The translations under genes were made by a program, and so were the position numbers. From assembly GCA_023701285.1 (NCBI GenBank), contig JAMPXH010000030.1, positions 1 through 38,412 of the forward strand: a stretch of DNA of 38,412 nt. The letters run 5' to 3'. Of this stretch, positions 17,274-27,800 are shown piece by piece (within the stretch, counting starts at the first letter, position 1; every line of letters starts with the position of its first letter). The stretch is from Candidatus Didemnitutus sp. GTDB taxonomy: Bacteria; Verrucomicrobiota; Verrucomicrobiia; Opitutales; Opitutaceae. The notes beneath the pieces were generated by a model. It was not told the origin of the DNA, did no database searches, and was given only the letters and a program-made list of their open reading frames with translations.

Positions 17274-20200
17274 CGGAAAAACCGAGCTACAGGGCCGAAT
17301 GGCACTGTGGCACGCCAGGTCTCGGTCGGGCCGGTGGCGGTGCGCGTGGCGGCGACATCCGTCCACGTTGTGAGGCTGGTCGACGTCTGCACCGTGTAGG
17401 TGACGTCGCTGCGGTCAGCGGGGCGCGTGTAGGTGAAGGTCCACTCGCTGGCGCTCGCGGCCACGGTGGGGACGTCTGCGTTGCTCGCGACACGCGGGTC
17501 GAGGCCAAGCGCGTATTCCAGAAGGTTTGTGATGCCGTCGCCATCGGGATCAGCGCTCGCACCGAAAATCATGGCGTTGCTTCTGTCTTCGTCACCCAGG
17601 TGTGCAAGCTGCCAGGAATCGAAGCTCTTCAAGACCGCGAAAGTCCGCTGCAACGCGGGGGCGACCGCATACATGCCATTTCCCGTCTGCAAGGCCTGCA
17701 CCGTCACGTTGCCGACGCCGGTGAAGAACAATTTGTCACCGTCCACGATCGCCGGCCCTGCCAACACGGTGAAAGTCACCGGTAATCCGGAGCTCGCAGT
17801 GGCCGTGAGATGGAAAGGCGTGAGCGTCAATCGGCGGTCTGCAATCAGATCGAACGCTATGGTCTGACTTCGCTTGGCGACGGAAATCGATTGGGCGACC
17901 GTGTCGGTGCGTGCGCCGACAGTATCCACGGCGCTCAAGATGAAGGTATAGACTCCCGCTCCGTCGGTGGGAGTGAAGGCAAAGGTGCGGTTTGTCGCGC
18001 CAAAACCAGCCACCGAATTGTGCGCAGCATCAATGTCTGGCGCCGTCACGGTGGCGCCATCGCTGCGCACGATAATCCAGCCGCGATCGGGCGTTTGGAT
18101 GCGCAGGTTTGCGAAGGCAAAATTGCCATCGGCATCGTTCACGTGGAGGGACGCAGTGATTGTTTCGCCCAAGGTCCGCTCACCGGACAAAAAGAGGGTC
18201 GCCGTCGGTGGACGATTTTCGCCGACCACGACTTCAATGCTATGGTCCGTGCGCAGCCCAGCGGCGTCGATGGCCGAAGAAGCGATGATGTAAGTGCCGG
18301 GGCCGTCTTCCGCCGTCGATGTAAACGCCACCATCCGCAACCCGCTTGTCGTCGTCAGCGCATTCGCGAGCGTGAACTCGTCGGAGGCGATCGTCGTGCC
18401 ATTCGGCAACAGGGTGCGCCAGCCGCGTCCCGGCGTCTTGATCCGCAGCGTAGCGAAAAGAAGGTCACCGTTGGCGTCGCCGACGCTGAACATGATGGAG
18501 AGCGATTGCCCCACCCGCCTTTCGTCCCAGGCCGACAAGGAAATCACCGGCGCGCGCGGGCCGGAACCCAAGATGAACAGTGCCGCCGACTCGCTCGACA
18601 CGGTTTCATTTCCGTTGCTGACACGGCAACGATAACGTTCGCCATGCAACTCGACTGCCGCGGGAGAAACCGTCAATTGCGATGTGGCCGTGCCGGTGTA
18701 GAGACCGCCCTCCGCCAAGTCGACCCACGCGCCGGAAACCGCGAGTCGTTGCCAGCGATGACTGAGCGTGCCCGCTCCCGCAGCGCTCACGCTGAAACGG
18801 ACCGAGTCCCCGGTGAACACCGAACGATTCGTGGGATGTCCCGTGACAACCAAGGTGGTGGAGGCCAAATCGCAAAGCACGAGCGAGTGCGAGGCACCGG
18901 CAGCGATCGCCACTCCCTCCGGTAGATCCGCAGGCATCAACTCGGTCTCCCTGCCCCAACGCACCACGGCGCCATCGGCACGCAACGCTAGCGAATGGCC
19001 GCTGCCCGCAGCCACCGCGACGACGTCCTGCAGGCCGTCTGGCACGTTGGCTTGGCCAGCGAGGTTGTAGCCCCAGGCCACGATGGTGCCGTCGTCCCGA
19101 AGTGCGACAACGTGGGATTCCATGCTGCTGGCGGTGCGGACGCCGGCGAGTCCTGCCGGAGGGGTCATCACGCCATGCTCGCCCAAGCCAACCAGCGAGA
19201 CGCCGCCGGACTCGTCGATGACGCCCACAAATTTACTCCCGGCAAACGGCTTCCCCACGGCGCGGGTGTGCGGGAAATAATCGTGCGCTCCATTGAACAT
19301 CTCGCTCCACACCACGACTGATCCGTCCCGTTTCAGCGCGACCGAGATGTCGCGCGCCGCGGCGATGGCCACCACGTCCTTCAATCCCGCCGCGATCGCG
19401 GCGGAGTTGCCACTGCCCCAGATGACGACCGTGCCGTCGCTCTTCAACGCGAGCGAATGGGACGAGCCACCCGCAATCGCGACGACGTCCGTCAACCCGG
19501 CCGGCACCTGCGACCCCGACGTCGAACCCCACGCAGCGACCGTGCCATCGCGCCGGAGCGCCAGCGAATGGTAATCCCCGGCAGCGATCGCAATGGCATC
19601 GGCAAGATCCGCCGGAGGCCGGTTCGCATCGAACAGCGAAAAACCGAATGCGACCACCCGCGTTTCCTGCGGCGCCACAGTCACGAACATCGTCTCGCTG
19701 CGCTGCGGCCCCACATCGTCCGTCACATCGACGTAGTAATAGCCGTTCGCACGCACCGTCACGTCGCGCAACGTCAGCACCGCAGAGTTTTGCTCCGGCA
19801 GCGGACGCCCGTCGTGATACCATTGGTAACGCAGCGCGCCGGTGCCGGTGGCGGCTACGCGCAACGTCATGGTCTCACCCGGCACCGCGGCTTGACGCCG
19901 CGGTGCCGCGAGGGAAACCACGGGAAGCGTGCCCACGGCCAATGTCGCGACCGCGCTCGTGGTCGAACCGATATGATTGGAAATCACGACGTCGTAACTC
20001 CCAACATCATTGGCGGTGACCGTGCGGGCGAAGGTGGCAGCCGTGGCCCCGGAAATCTCCACCCCGTCCTTCCGCCATTGGTAGGAAAAAGGACCGGCGC
20101 CGGACACCTCGACGGCGAAGGCAGCCGTCTGCCCGGGCAGGGCGCTGATATTCTGGGGAGATCTGACAATCGTCGGTGCGGTGTCGCCGGATGCATCGCG

Positions 20201-23200
20201 CACTGCGATGGAGACGTCCTGATAGGCAAAAAGGGCGGCCGTGTTGCTGGCCAGCGTCGGCGGCACGGCGCTTTGCCCCTGCGCGTTGCTGCCCCATGCC
20301 TGCACCACGCCGTCGGCATTCCGCAACAGCACATGCCAGGCGCCCGCCGCGACCTCAACAACGCCGCTCGGCGGACCGCCCAACGCTGTCTCCGGCAAGG
20401 CAATATTGCCCCACGCCACAACACCGCCATCGAATGTCTGACCCACGATGAAATAGGCCCCTGCTGCGATGCGCTGAAACGGCGGCAGCGTCACCCCGGG
20501 CGGCGGCTCGACACCGCTGCGCGAGCCGAGAGCGATGATCGTGCCATCTTCCTTCAGCGCGTAGGTGACGTAATTTCCGCCGGTAGCGATCTGCACCACG
20601 TTCGTCGGAATCGTGCTGAAGTTGAGTTCTCCGTAATCGTTGTCACCCCACGCCACGATCGTCCCGTCCGCCTTTAGCGCGAACGCCGCCTGATAGTTGA
20701 TCTGCAGATCCACCACGTTGGCGAGGCCCGGCGGCAGGTTGAAATGGATGTTCCCGCCAGTCTGGCTGACGGATTCCACGGTGCCGTCGGCCTTCAACAG
20801 CAATTGGCCTACCACCTTCGCAATGCCCGTGCGGCCGAGCGCAGGATGCGACACGCCTGACCTCAATGCCACCACCGTCCCGTCCCGCCGCACCGCTACG
20901 CCAGAAGGGTCGACCGCGACAATCGGTTCGGACGACAAAGTCGCATCCGGATTCATGCCATAGCCCCAGGCGACCACCTGCGTGCGTGCGAACACCGGCC
21001 GGACGAACGCGATGAACCACGAACGCAGTCCCGTGGCATCGGTGATTTCGAGCGAGTAGGTGCCGGCGTCTTCACGAGCAAAAGAGTCGAACGACAGCGT
21101 GGCCGAGATGGCCCCCGGGATGAGGCGATTGTTTTTTCTCCACTGGTAGCTCAACGGCAAATTCGCCGATGTCGCAGTGACCGCGAGTTCCAAACGATCA
21201 CCGAGATTGGCACTCACCAAGTCGGGCGGCGCGGTGACGATCGCCGGCGGCGCTTCCACCACCACCTCGGCACCTGCGCTCGTCACGCTGCCGCGGTGGT
21301 TGCTCACGACGACATCATAGACACCTCCGTCACCGAGTTGCAGATTCTCCAGCACGAGCGTCGCGCTGGTCTTACCGGGGAGATTCGTGCCATTCCGACG
21401 CCATTGATAGCTGAGTGGCCCCGGGCCACCCGCAACGACCGTGAGGCTGATCTCTCCGCCGGCGGCCCGGCGACCGCCGGTCGGCTGCATCGTGACCGTC
21501 GGCAGCGAATCACCCGAGGCGTCGCGCAAAGCAACCGTATACGAATTGCCGAGCACCGCGCCAAATACGTTCTTGAGCGTGGCAGGCACCGCAAGTTGTC
21601 CATAGGTATTCCAACCCCACGAGGCCACCGTGCCGTCAGCCTTGATCGCGAGCACATGGTAGGAACCGGCGACAACCGCAAACGCGGGCTGCGCGGCGGC
21701 CGGAACTGTCGTCTGGTTCCCTTGGTCAGCCTGCCCCCACGCCACGATGGAACCGTCCGCGCGCACCGCGAAGGATGTCTGCGTGCCCGCGGCAATCGAA
21801 ACCACGTTGGAAAGCCCGGCCGGAACGGAACTCTGTCCGAACGCATTGTTGCCCCACGCGACCACGGTGCCGTTGCGCAACAGCGCGAGCGAATGCGTGC
21901 CGCCCGCGGCCACCTGCACGACCTCACTGAGGCCCGCGGGCACCGAAGCCTGACCAGAAGTATTCGCGCCCCAGGCCACCACTGTCCCGGCCGCCGTCAA
22001 TCCCAGCGCATGTCCTCTGAATGAAACATCAATCAGCTGCGTCGCCGATGCGGGAATCGTTGTCACGCTGCTTAATGTGTCGCCCCAGACCACCGGCTTG
22101 CCATTGGACAACAGCGCGATCGCATTCCAATCGTTGGCGTGCAACGCCACGACCCCAGCAAGTGCTGCAGGCTGATTCCGGAATACGTAAGGCAGTGTTC
22201 CCCATGGCCGGATCGTGCCGTCGCGCTGCAGGAAGTAACCGGGCGTGATGGCGATGGCTTGGCCGGTATCGGCGCCGCCGGTGGCGGTCGTGGTATATCC
22301 CCAGCCCACGACTTGAGTCTGCTCATAGTGCGGCACCACAAAACTCGTCACATAAGTCTTCAGACCACGGCCGTCTGTGATCACCAGCGTGTAAGCACCG
22401 GCGTCGCCATTGTTGAAATTTGAAAGGGCCAGCGTTGGATCCGTCGCACCAGCGATGGGCCGGTTCTGGCGATTCCACTGATACGTCAGCGGTGGATTCG
22501 CCGTCACTGCGGAGGCGGAAAGCGTGATCGTGCCGCCAAGTGTGCCAAGAATCCGCGCGGCAGAACGCGAGGTCAGCGCGGGCGGGGAGTTTTCCCCGAC
22601 CACCGCCAGTGACACCGTCTCGCTGGTAACGGAGCCGATGTGGTTGGTGACGACGACATCATAGAAGCCCACGGCGGCGCTGGTCGCGGTGACGGAATAG
22701 CTCGAACTGTTCGCTCCGACAATCGCCACGCCGGCCAGCCGCCACTGGTAATGCAGCGGTCCGGAGCCCACCGTGGCCACCGTGAGCGTTGCCGTCGTGC
22801 CTTCGTCGGCTTGGACGCTGGCCGGTTGCGTGGTGATGCGAGGAGCGATGTCGCCGCTGCTCCCTCGCACCGCCAGCGTGTGGGATTCGCCGCCGGCGAC
22901 GGCAAACACCGGGCCGAGATCTTCCGGTGGCGTGCCCTGCCCGGAGATGTTGCGCCCCCAGAAGACGAGGGACCCGTCCGCCCGCCGTGCGATGGAGTGA
23001 TAAGGCCCGGCGGCGATCCCCACCACATTGTTGAGATTGGCAGGCACGGAGCGTTGCCCCGCCGAATTGTCGCCCCAGGCCACCACCGTGCCGTCGACTC
23101 GCAACGCCAGCGTGTGCGCTTCGCCTGCGGCGATCGCCTGAATGTCATTCAGCCCGGCTGGCACGCCCACGACGCTGGCCGCCCCCTCTCCCCAGCTCAC

Positions 23201-24604
23201 GAGTGTGCCATCCTCCTTCAAGGCCACCGAATGCCGGCCTCCCGCCGCAATCGCCACCACGTCGCTCAAACCATCCGGCGGTCGCGGCGATGCTAAGGAA
23301 TTAAGATTTATCGACGCGACCGTTCCATCTTCGCGCAGAGTGAGCCGCTGCCCCGAATTTCCACCCAAGGCCACTGCGATGCCTCCGACGGAGCTGGACC
23401 CACCCGCATTCTGCGCACCGAACTGCGAAATGCCGCCCTCGGCGTGCAGATACAGCGTATTGTCGCCATACGCGGCGACGGCCACGGCGTTGGTGATGCT
23501 GGCGGCATAAGAGCGCGAATAGGAGCTCGCCTCGCCCCACAGCGTCAGTGTGCCGTCCACTCGCAACGCCACACTGTGAGTGCGCCCCGCGGCGACGGCC
23601 AAGGCATTGTTCAGGTCCAGCGGCACGTTCGTCTGCCCGCTGGCGTTCGCTCCCCATGCGCGCACTTGCGTCGGACCGGGATCGACCACCAGGAAGCGCG
23701 TCAACCGCGCCACCGCCCCATACGCATCCCGCACCTCCAAAGTGTAGGCGCCGGCGTCACTCATCGTGACGTTGGAAAGCGACAACGTCATGCCCGTCGC
23801 CCCGGGAAGCGGGCGGTTGTTCCGTTTCCACTGGTAGGTCAGCGCCGATCCCACAGCCGACTCCGCCGTGGCGTCGAAAACGACGGAGGTTCCCGGAGCC
23901 ACGACGCGGCGGGCGGCGGTTGCACTTTGCACGGTGATCGCTCCGGCCACGAAGAGCCGTGCTTCGGCACTGGTCGTTTCGCCCACCGAGTTGCTGACGA
24001 TGCAACGCACCCGTCCGCCGTGGCGGGCGAGTGAGTTGGTGAGGATAAGTTGCAGATAGGCGACACCCTGCGTCCCGGCATCCTCCGTGAGATCGCCCCA
24101 TGCCTCGTCATCGCGCGCCCGCCATTGCCACCGATAAGCGAACGGACCGGTGCCGATGGCGCTGACGTAAAACCACGCATTGGCGCCGGCGGCAGCAGAC
24201 TGATCCGTTGGCTGAGTGACCAACTTGGGTGGAGCGATCACCACCAACTCCGCGGTGTTGCTCTGCACAAAAAATCCGGCGGAGTTGGTCACCACGACGA
24301 AATAGATGCCCGCGTTCTCGACATCGACGTTCACGAGGGAGAGCGTAGCGGCCCTCCCGTCGGTCATCTGAGTGCCATCCTTCACCCACTGGTAAGTAAA
24401 TGGCCCCGGTCCTACGGCTTCGACGTTGAAGGAAACCGACTCCCCTTTGTGCACAATCTGACTGGCGGGATGGGTCAAGATGGCCGGCAGCGTTTGCTGT
24501 TGGGCAACCAACTCGACGCCGAGCAAGGCGATGACCGTCCAAAGTGCAAGGGGACGGAGCACACGATCCAAGAGACCGCAGGGACGGACAGACAAGCCGA
24601 ACAT
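17255..24604 (-). CDS. Secreted 2449-aa RCC1-repeat / Ig-like protein with Ca-binding-like C-terminal module
   Basis: The start is placed at ATG 24604, because translation there gives a signal peptide (LWTVIALLGVELVAQ, cut near residue 35). The longer frame back to 24781 adds 59 residues with no signal character. Order: three Ig-like domains 38-311; RCC1 block 312-583; two Ig 584-760; RCC1 761-1034; two Ig 1035-1205; RCC1 1206-1475; two Ig 1476-1645; RCC1 1646-1917; Ig 1918-2015; two similar modules of about 105 residues 2016-2240; an MBG-like domain to about 2320; then the DPDGDGITNLLEYALGLDP loop and terminal beta module to 2449. RCC1 units read AWG.N..GQ..VPAGL..VV.VAAG..HSLAL..DGTV. RCC1 is a seven-bladed propeller fold, here presumably a secreted binding scaffold rather than a nucleotide exchange factor. 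Few cysteines; no Shine-Dalgarno seen. The ligand is unknown. Confidence 0.9.
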   Translation of the reverse strand: MFGLSVRPCGLLDRVLRPLALWTVIALLGVELVAQQQTLPAILTHPASQIVHKGESVSFNVEAVGPGPFTYQWVKDGTQMTDGRAATLSLVNVDVENAGIYFVVVTNSAGFFVQSNTAELVVIAPPKLVTQPTDQSAAAGANAWFYVSAIGTGPFAYRWQWRARDDEAWGDLTEDAGTQGVAYLQLILTNSLARHGGRVRCIVSNSVGETTSAEARLFVAGAITVQSATAARRVVAPGTSVVFDATAESAVGSALTYQWKRNNRPLPGATGMTLSLSNVTMSDAGAYTLEVRDAYGAVARLTRFLVVDPGPTQVRAWGANASGQTNVPLDLNNALAVAAGRTHSVALRVDGTLTLWGEASSYSRSYAASITNAVAVAAYGDNTLYLHAEGGISQFGAQNAGGSSSVGGIAVALGGNSGQRLTLREDGTVASINLNSLASPRPPDGLSDVVAIAAGGRHSVALKEDGTLVSWGEGAASVVGVPAGLNDIQAIAAGEAHTLALRVDGTVVAWGDNSAGQRSVPANLNNVVGIAAGPYHSIARRADGSLVFWGRNISGQGTPPEDLGPVFAVAGGESHTLAVRGSSGDIAPRITTQPASVQADEGTTATLTVATVGSGPLHYQWRLAGVAIVGANSSSYSVTATSAAVGFYDVVVTNHIGSVTSETVSLAVVGENSPPALTSRSAARILGTLGGTITLSASAVTANPPLTYQWNRQNRPIAGATDPTLALSNFNNGDAGAYTLVITDGRGLKTYVTSFVVPHYEQTQVVGWGYTTTATGGADTGQAIAITPGYFLQRDGTIRPWGTLPYVFRNQPAALAGVVALHANDWNAIALLSNGKPVVWGDTLSSVTTIPASATQLIDVSFRGHALGLTAAGTVVAWGANTSGQASVPAGLSEVVQVAAGGTHSLALLRNGTVVAWGNNAFGQSSVPAGLSNVVSIAAGTQTSFAVRADGSIVAWGQADQGNQTTVPAAAQPAFAVVAGSYHVLAIKADGTVASWGWNTYGQLAVPATLKNVFGAVLGNSYTVALRDASGDSLPTVTMQPTGGRRAAGGEISLTVVAGGPGPLSYQWRRNGTNLPGKTSATLVLENLQLGDGGVYDVVVSNHRGSVTSAGAEVVVEAPPAIVTAPPDLVSANLGDRLELAVTATSANLPLSYQWRKNNRLIPGAISATLSFDSFAREDAGTYSLEITDATGLRSWFIAFVRPVFARTQVVAWGYGMNPDATLSSEPIVAVDPSGVAVRRDGTVVALRSGVSHPALGRTGIAKVVGQLLLKADGTVESVSQTGGNIHFNLPPGLANVVDLQINYQAAFALKADGTIVAWGDNDYGELNFSTIPTNVVQIATGGNYVTYALKEDGTIIALGSRSGVEPPPGVTLPPFQRIAAGAYFIVGQTFDGGVVAWGNIALPETALGGPPSGVVEVAAGAWHVLLRNADGVVQAWGSNAQGQSAVPPTLASNTAALFAYQDVSIAVRDASGDTAPTIVRSPQNISALPGQTAAFAVEVSGAGPFSYQWRKDGVEISGATAATFARTVTANDVGSYDVVISNHIGSTTSAVATLAVGTLPVVSLAAPRRQAAVPGETMTLRVAATGTGALRYQWYHDGRPLPEQNSAVLTLRDVTVRANGYYYVDVTDDVGPQRSETMFVTVAPQETRVVAFGFSLFDANRPPADLADAIAIAAGDYHSLALRRDGTVAAWGSTSGSQVPAGLTDVVAIAGGSSHSLALKSDGTVVIWGSGNSAAIAAGLKDVVAIAAARDISVALKRDGSVVVWSEMFNGAHDYFPHTRAVGKPFAGSKFVGVIDESGGVSLVGLGEHGVMTPPAGLAGVRTASSMESHVVALRDDGTIVAWGYNLAGQANVPDGLQDVVAVAAGSGHSLALRADGAVVRWGRETELMPADLPEGVAIAAGASHSLVLCDLASTTLVVTGHPTNRSVFTGDSVRFSVSAAGAGTLSHRWQRLAVSGAWVDLAEGGLYTGTATSQLTVSPAAVELHGERYRCRVSNGNETVSSESAALFILGSGPRAPVISLSAWDERRVGQSLSIMFSVGDANGDLLFATLRIKTPGRGWRTLLPNGTTIASDEFTLANALTTTSGLRMVAFTSTAEDGPGTYIIASSAIDAAGLRTDHSIEVVVGENRPPTATLFLSGERTLGETITASLHVNDADGNFAFANLRIQTPDRGWIIVRSDGATVTAPDIDAAHNSVAGFGATNRTFAFTPTDGAGVYTFILSAVDTVGARTDTVAQSISVAKRSQTIAFDLIADRRLTLTPFHLTATASSGLPVTFTVLAGPAIVDGDKLFFTGVGNVTVQALQTGNGMYAVAPALQRTFAVLKSFDSWQLAHLGDEDRSNAMIFGASADPDGDGITNLLEYALGLDPRVASNADVPTVAASASEWTFTYTRPADRSDVTYTVQTSTSLTTWTDVAATRTATGPTETWRATVPFGPVARFFRLRIGQ
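17308..17520 (-). repeat. C-terminal module repeat, copy in gene 2
   Basis: By hand alignment with 24901..25113 (constant offset 7593) I count about 11 differences in 213 positions, roughly 95% identity. Similarity falls off sharply beyond 17520. The segment encodes the end of the protein from about the ALGLDP motif through EWTFTYTRPADRSDV to ATVP. Confidence 0.85.
18860..23675 (-). repeat. Four RCC1 propeller blocks in gene 2
   Basis: Blocks lie at about 23675..22855, 22325..21500, 20990..20175 and 19665..18860, each about 270 residues. Each opens with (Q/R)V(V/R)(A/G)(W/F)G. Blocks 1 to 3 close with a conserved junction of the type RDASGD..P, followed by an Ig-like pair. The spacing suggests duplication of a unit of about 440-450 residues made of one RCC1 block plus two Ig domains. 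Confidence 0.8.
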
Positions 24605-24643
24605 GATGAGTGAGTATCGAGGTGAGATGGAGTCCACCTGCGC

Positions 24644-24657
24644 CGCAGTTAACTGCG
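24644..24657. promoter_or_regulatory. Perfect 14-bp palindrome CGCAGTTAACTGCG upstream of gene 2
   Basis: The two halves are exact reverse complements with no spacer. It ends 39 nt upstream of the chosen ATG, a position suited to an operator or an mRNA hairpin in the leader. No known regulator is assigned. Confidence 0.4.
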
Positions 24658-24805
24658 TCCCCGATGAACACGTCGAAGCATTGATCTCTTCGATCGCCCT
24701 GGCCCGTGAGCCGCCGAAGTTACGCTTTGCTACCAGTTCGCCGGGGCCTTTCAAGCCGCCCCAGCAGTGACGGCCGCGCAAAGTAACGCGTCACGACAGT
24801 CGAGG

Positions 24806-24827
24806 TGGCCGGCCTAATAGCCGGCCA
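24806..24827 (-). terminator. Hairpin after gene 3, candidate terminator
   Basis: TGGCCGGC and GCCGGCCA form a perfect 8-bp G+C-rich stem with a 6-nt loop, beginning 17 nt after the gene 3 stop on the minus strand. No T-run follows, so it may be a Rho-assisted terminator or an mRNA-stabilising hairpin rather than a classical intrinsic terminator. Confidence 0.45.
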
Positions 24828-24844
24828 TGCCCATCAGCCAAGGA

Positions 24845-27800
24845 CTAACGCTGCACCTTCAACCGGAAGACGAGATTAGGGTTGCCGGTGACGGGGACCG
24901 TGGCGCGCCAGGTCTCGGTCGGGCCGGTGGCGGTGCGCGTGGCGGCGACATCCGTCCACGTTGTGAGGTTGGTCGACGTCTGCACCGTGTAGATCACGTC
25001 GCTGCGGTCGGCGGGGCGCGTGTAGGTGAAGGTCCACTCGCTGGCGCTCACGGCCACGGTGGGGACGTTCGCGTGGCTCGCGACCTGCGGGTCGAGGCCA
25101 AGCGCGTATTCCACGAGGTTGCTGAAGCCATCGCGGTCGAAGTCGGCGTTCGGGCCGGTGAGCGCGGGGTTCCCGAGCTGCTCAGGTGTGAAACGGTCAA
25201 GCTCCCACGAGAGGAAGTTCGGCGTGACCGTGAAGCTGCGCGTCACGGGCTCCGCGGCCAGATGAGTGGCGTCGCCGGGCTGCGTCGCGCGGATCGTGAT
25301 CGTGCCCGTGCCGAGGAGCGTGAGTTGGTTGCCATCGAGCGACGCGTCGCCTGCGACCAGTTCAAATACCACCGGCAGGCCTGACGTCGTCGTGGCGCTG
25401 AGCGTGATCGGGAGCGGCGTGTAGGCGCGATCGAGCAACGGCGCGAAGCCGATGCTCTGCGCCACCGCGACCTGCGTCGACGGCGTGAGGGCGCGGAGGG
25501 TGTGGTTGTCGTGATCGGCCACGTAAAGCACGCCGTCCGGCGTCGCGACGATCGCGATCGGCACGTCGAAGCGCGCAGCGAGCGCGATGCCCTCGGCGGC
25601 GCCTTCCGTGCTGCCGGCGGCGGTGGTGGCGAGTCCGTCAACTGTCGAAACCGCGCGCACGCGGTGGCTCGCGTCGGTGACGAAGAGGCGATCCGGCGCA
25701 GCGAACGCGACGGCGCAAGGGCCGGTGAAACGCGCGTTCGAGCCGAGGCCGTCGGTCACGCCTTGGCTGCCGGCGAATCCGGCGAGCGTCGTCACGACGC
25801 CGGCGGGCGTGATCTGGCGCACGGTGTGATTGCCGAAGTCGGCCACGTAAACGTTGCCCTGCGCATCGACCGTGAGGCCGCGCGGTTGGTTGAAGCGCGC
25901 AGCGGTGGTCGTGCCGTCGAGCGCGCCGGCGACGCCAGTGGTCGAACCGGCGAGCGTCGTGACGGTGCCCGCGCTGATCTTGCGCACGTTGTGATTGCCG
26001 AGGTCCGTCGCGTAGAGCGCGCCAGAGGCATCGAACGCGAGACCGAAGATGAGATTGAAACGCGCGTTCGCCGCGGCGCCGTCTGTCGCTCCACCCTGCC
26101 CGACCGCGCCGGCGAAGGTCGTGACGTCGCCCGCCGGCGTGATGCGGCGGATGACGCGGTTGCCATAGTCGGCGACGAACACGTGATTGGCCGCATCGAC
26201 CGCGAGTCCGTAGGGCAGATTGAAGCGCGCGGCGGCACCGTTCGCGTTCGTCGCGCCCGACTGGCCAACCGCACCGGCGAAGACGGATACCGTGCCGTCA
26301 GGTGCGATCTTGCGGATGACATGCTGCGTCGGCTCCGCGACGTAGAGGTTGCCGGCCGAATCGCGCGCGATGCTCGAAGGATTCGTGAAGCGCGCGGCAG
26401 ATCCCTGGCCGTTCGCGGCGCCGGCCTGGCCGGGGGAACCGGCGAAGGTCGACACGACATAGGCGTAATCGACCCCGAGGCGCACGCCACCGAGCGACGA
26501 TCCGGCGGTGGGGTTGGTGTCGACGGCGATGAAATAAGTCGTGCCCGGCGTGGCGAGGAATTGCACCCGGCTCGCCCCACCCGCGAGCGCGTCGTCGTTG
26601 GCGGCGACGAGGGTGAGCGCGCCGACGTTGCCCCCGGTATAGACGGCGAGGCGCGTGTCGACGGCGCTGCCGGCGGTCTGCACGACCACCACGCCGCCGG
26701 CGGGAGCCATCCAACTCCACCAGAGCGAACGTGTGGCGGGAGCGCCGGCGTGCGCGGGCTCGCCGGCCTCGGCCGTGGCGGCGGTGGGAAATGCGGACGC
26801 CGTCACGCTGTTGCCGGTGAGGGCGAGCGCGTGGGCGAAGGCGTCGTTGGTGGGCGCGCTGGCGAGCGTGAGGCCGGCGGCGCGGCTCGTGACGGAACCG
26901 TTCGCATTGGTCACCACGACGTCGTAACTGCCGATCTGCGTGACGTTCGTCAGCGTGATCACGGGGCTCGTGGCGCCTTCGAGCGGCGTGCCGTTGCGCC
27001 GCCATTGATAGGTCGGAGCAGGCTGGCCGGAGGCGACGACGGTGAAGCTGACGGTGCCGCCGCTCGCGACGGATTGCGGTTCGGGCTGGGTGACGATGCG
27101 CGGCGCACCGGGGCCGGCCTGGCGCTGGCCGATGTCGATCAGCGACATCATCGTGCCGACGTAGAGGAAGCCGCCGGCATCGATGGCGATGGCGCGCGGG
27201 TTGCCGAAGGCGGCAGCCTCGGCGGTGCCGACGTTGTGCGCGTTGCGCGACGGCTCGCCGCCGATCGTGCGGACTTCGCCGCGCGGCGAGATCTGGCGCA
27301 CGACGTTGTTGTTCAGGTCGGTGACGTAGAGGTTGTCCTGCGCGTCGATGGCGAGTTGCGTCGGACGGTTGAAGCGCGCGATGCCGCCGGCGCCGTCGCT
27401 GAAACCGGTGACGCCGTTGATGTCGCCGGCGAACTCGACGCCGGTGCCGTCCGGGAGAACTTTGCGGATGTTCGCATTGTCGGCGACGAAGAGGTTGCCG
27501 GCCGAGTCGATCGCGAGGCCCCACGGCGCACTGTAGTAGCGCGCGGAGTTGCCGGAGGTGTTCAATCCGCCCGCGAAGGTCGTGACAGCGCCGGTCGCGA
27601 GCGTGAGCTTGCGGATGAGTTTGTTGCTGTAATCGCTGACGAAAAGTTCGCCCGCGGCGTTCACCGCCACGCCGGCCGGAGTCGCGAAGCGCGCGGCAGT
27701 GCCGGTCGCGTCGACATAGCCGTATTGGCCGGCCGCACCGGCGATGGTGCTGACGGTGGCGGTGGCGATCACGATCTTGCGGATCGTGTGGTTGTCGGTG

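Larger units (their letters stand above)
24605..24844. other. 240-bp spacer between gene 3 and gene 2
   Basis: It contains a hairpin just after gene 3 and a 14-bp palindrome about 40 nt before the gene 2 start. A TTGAAA hexamer (minus strand, 24754..24749) has only a poor -10 partner, so I do not call a promoter. No small gene is supported. Confidence 0.5.

Noticed and set aside
24605-24781. Extended N-terminus for gene 2 starting at 24781
   Set aside because: The extra 59 residues show no signal peptide or domain, while ATG 24604 gives a clear export signal.
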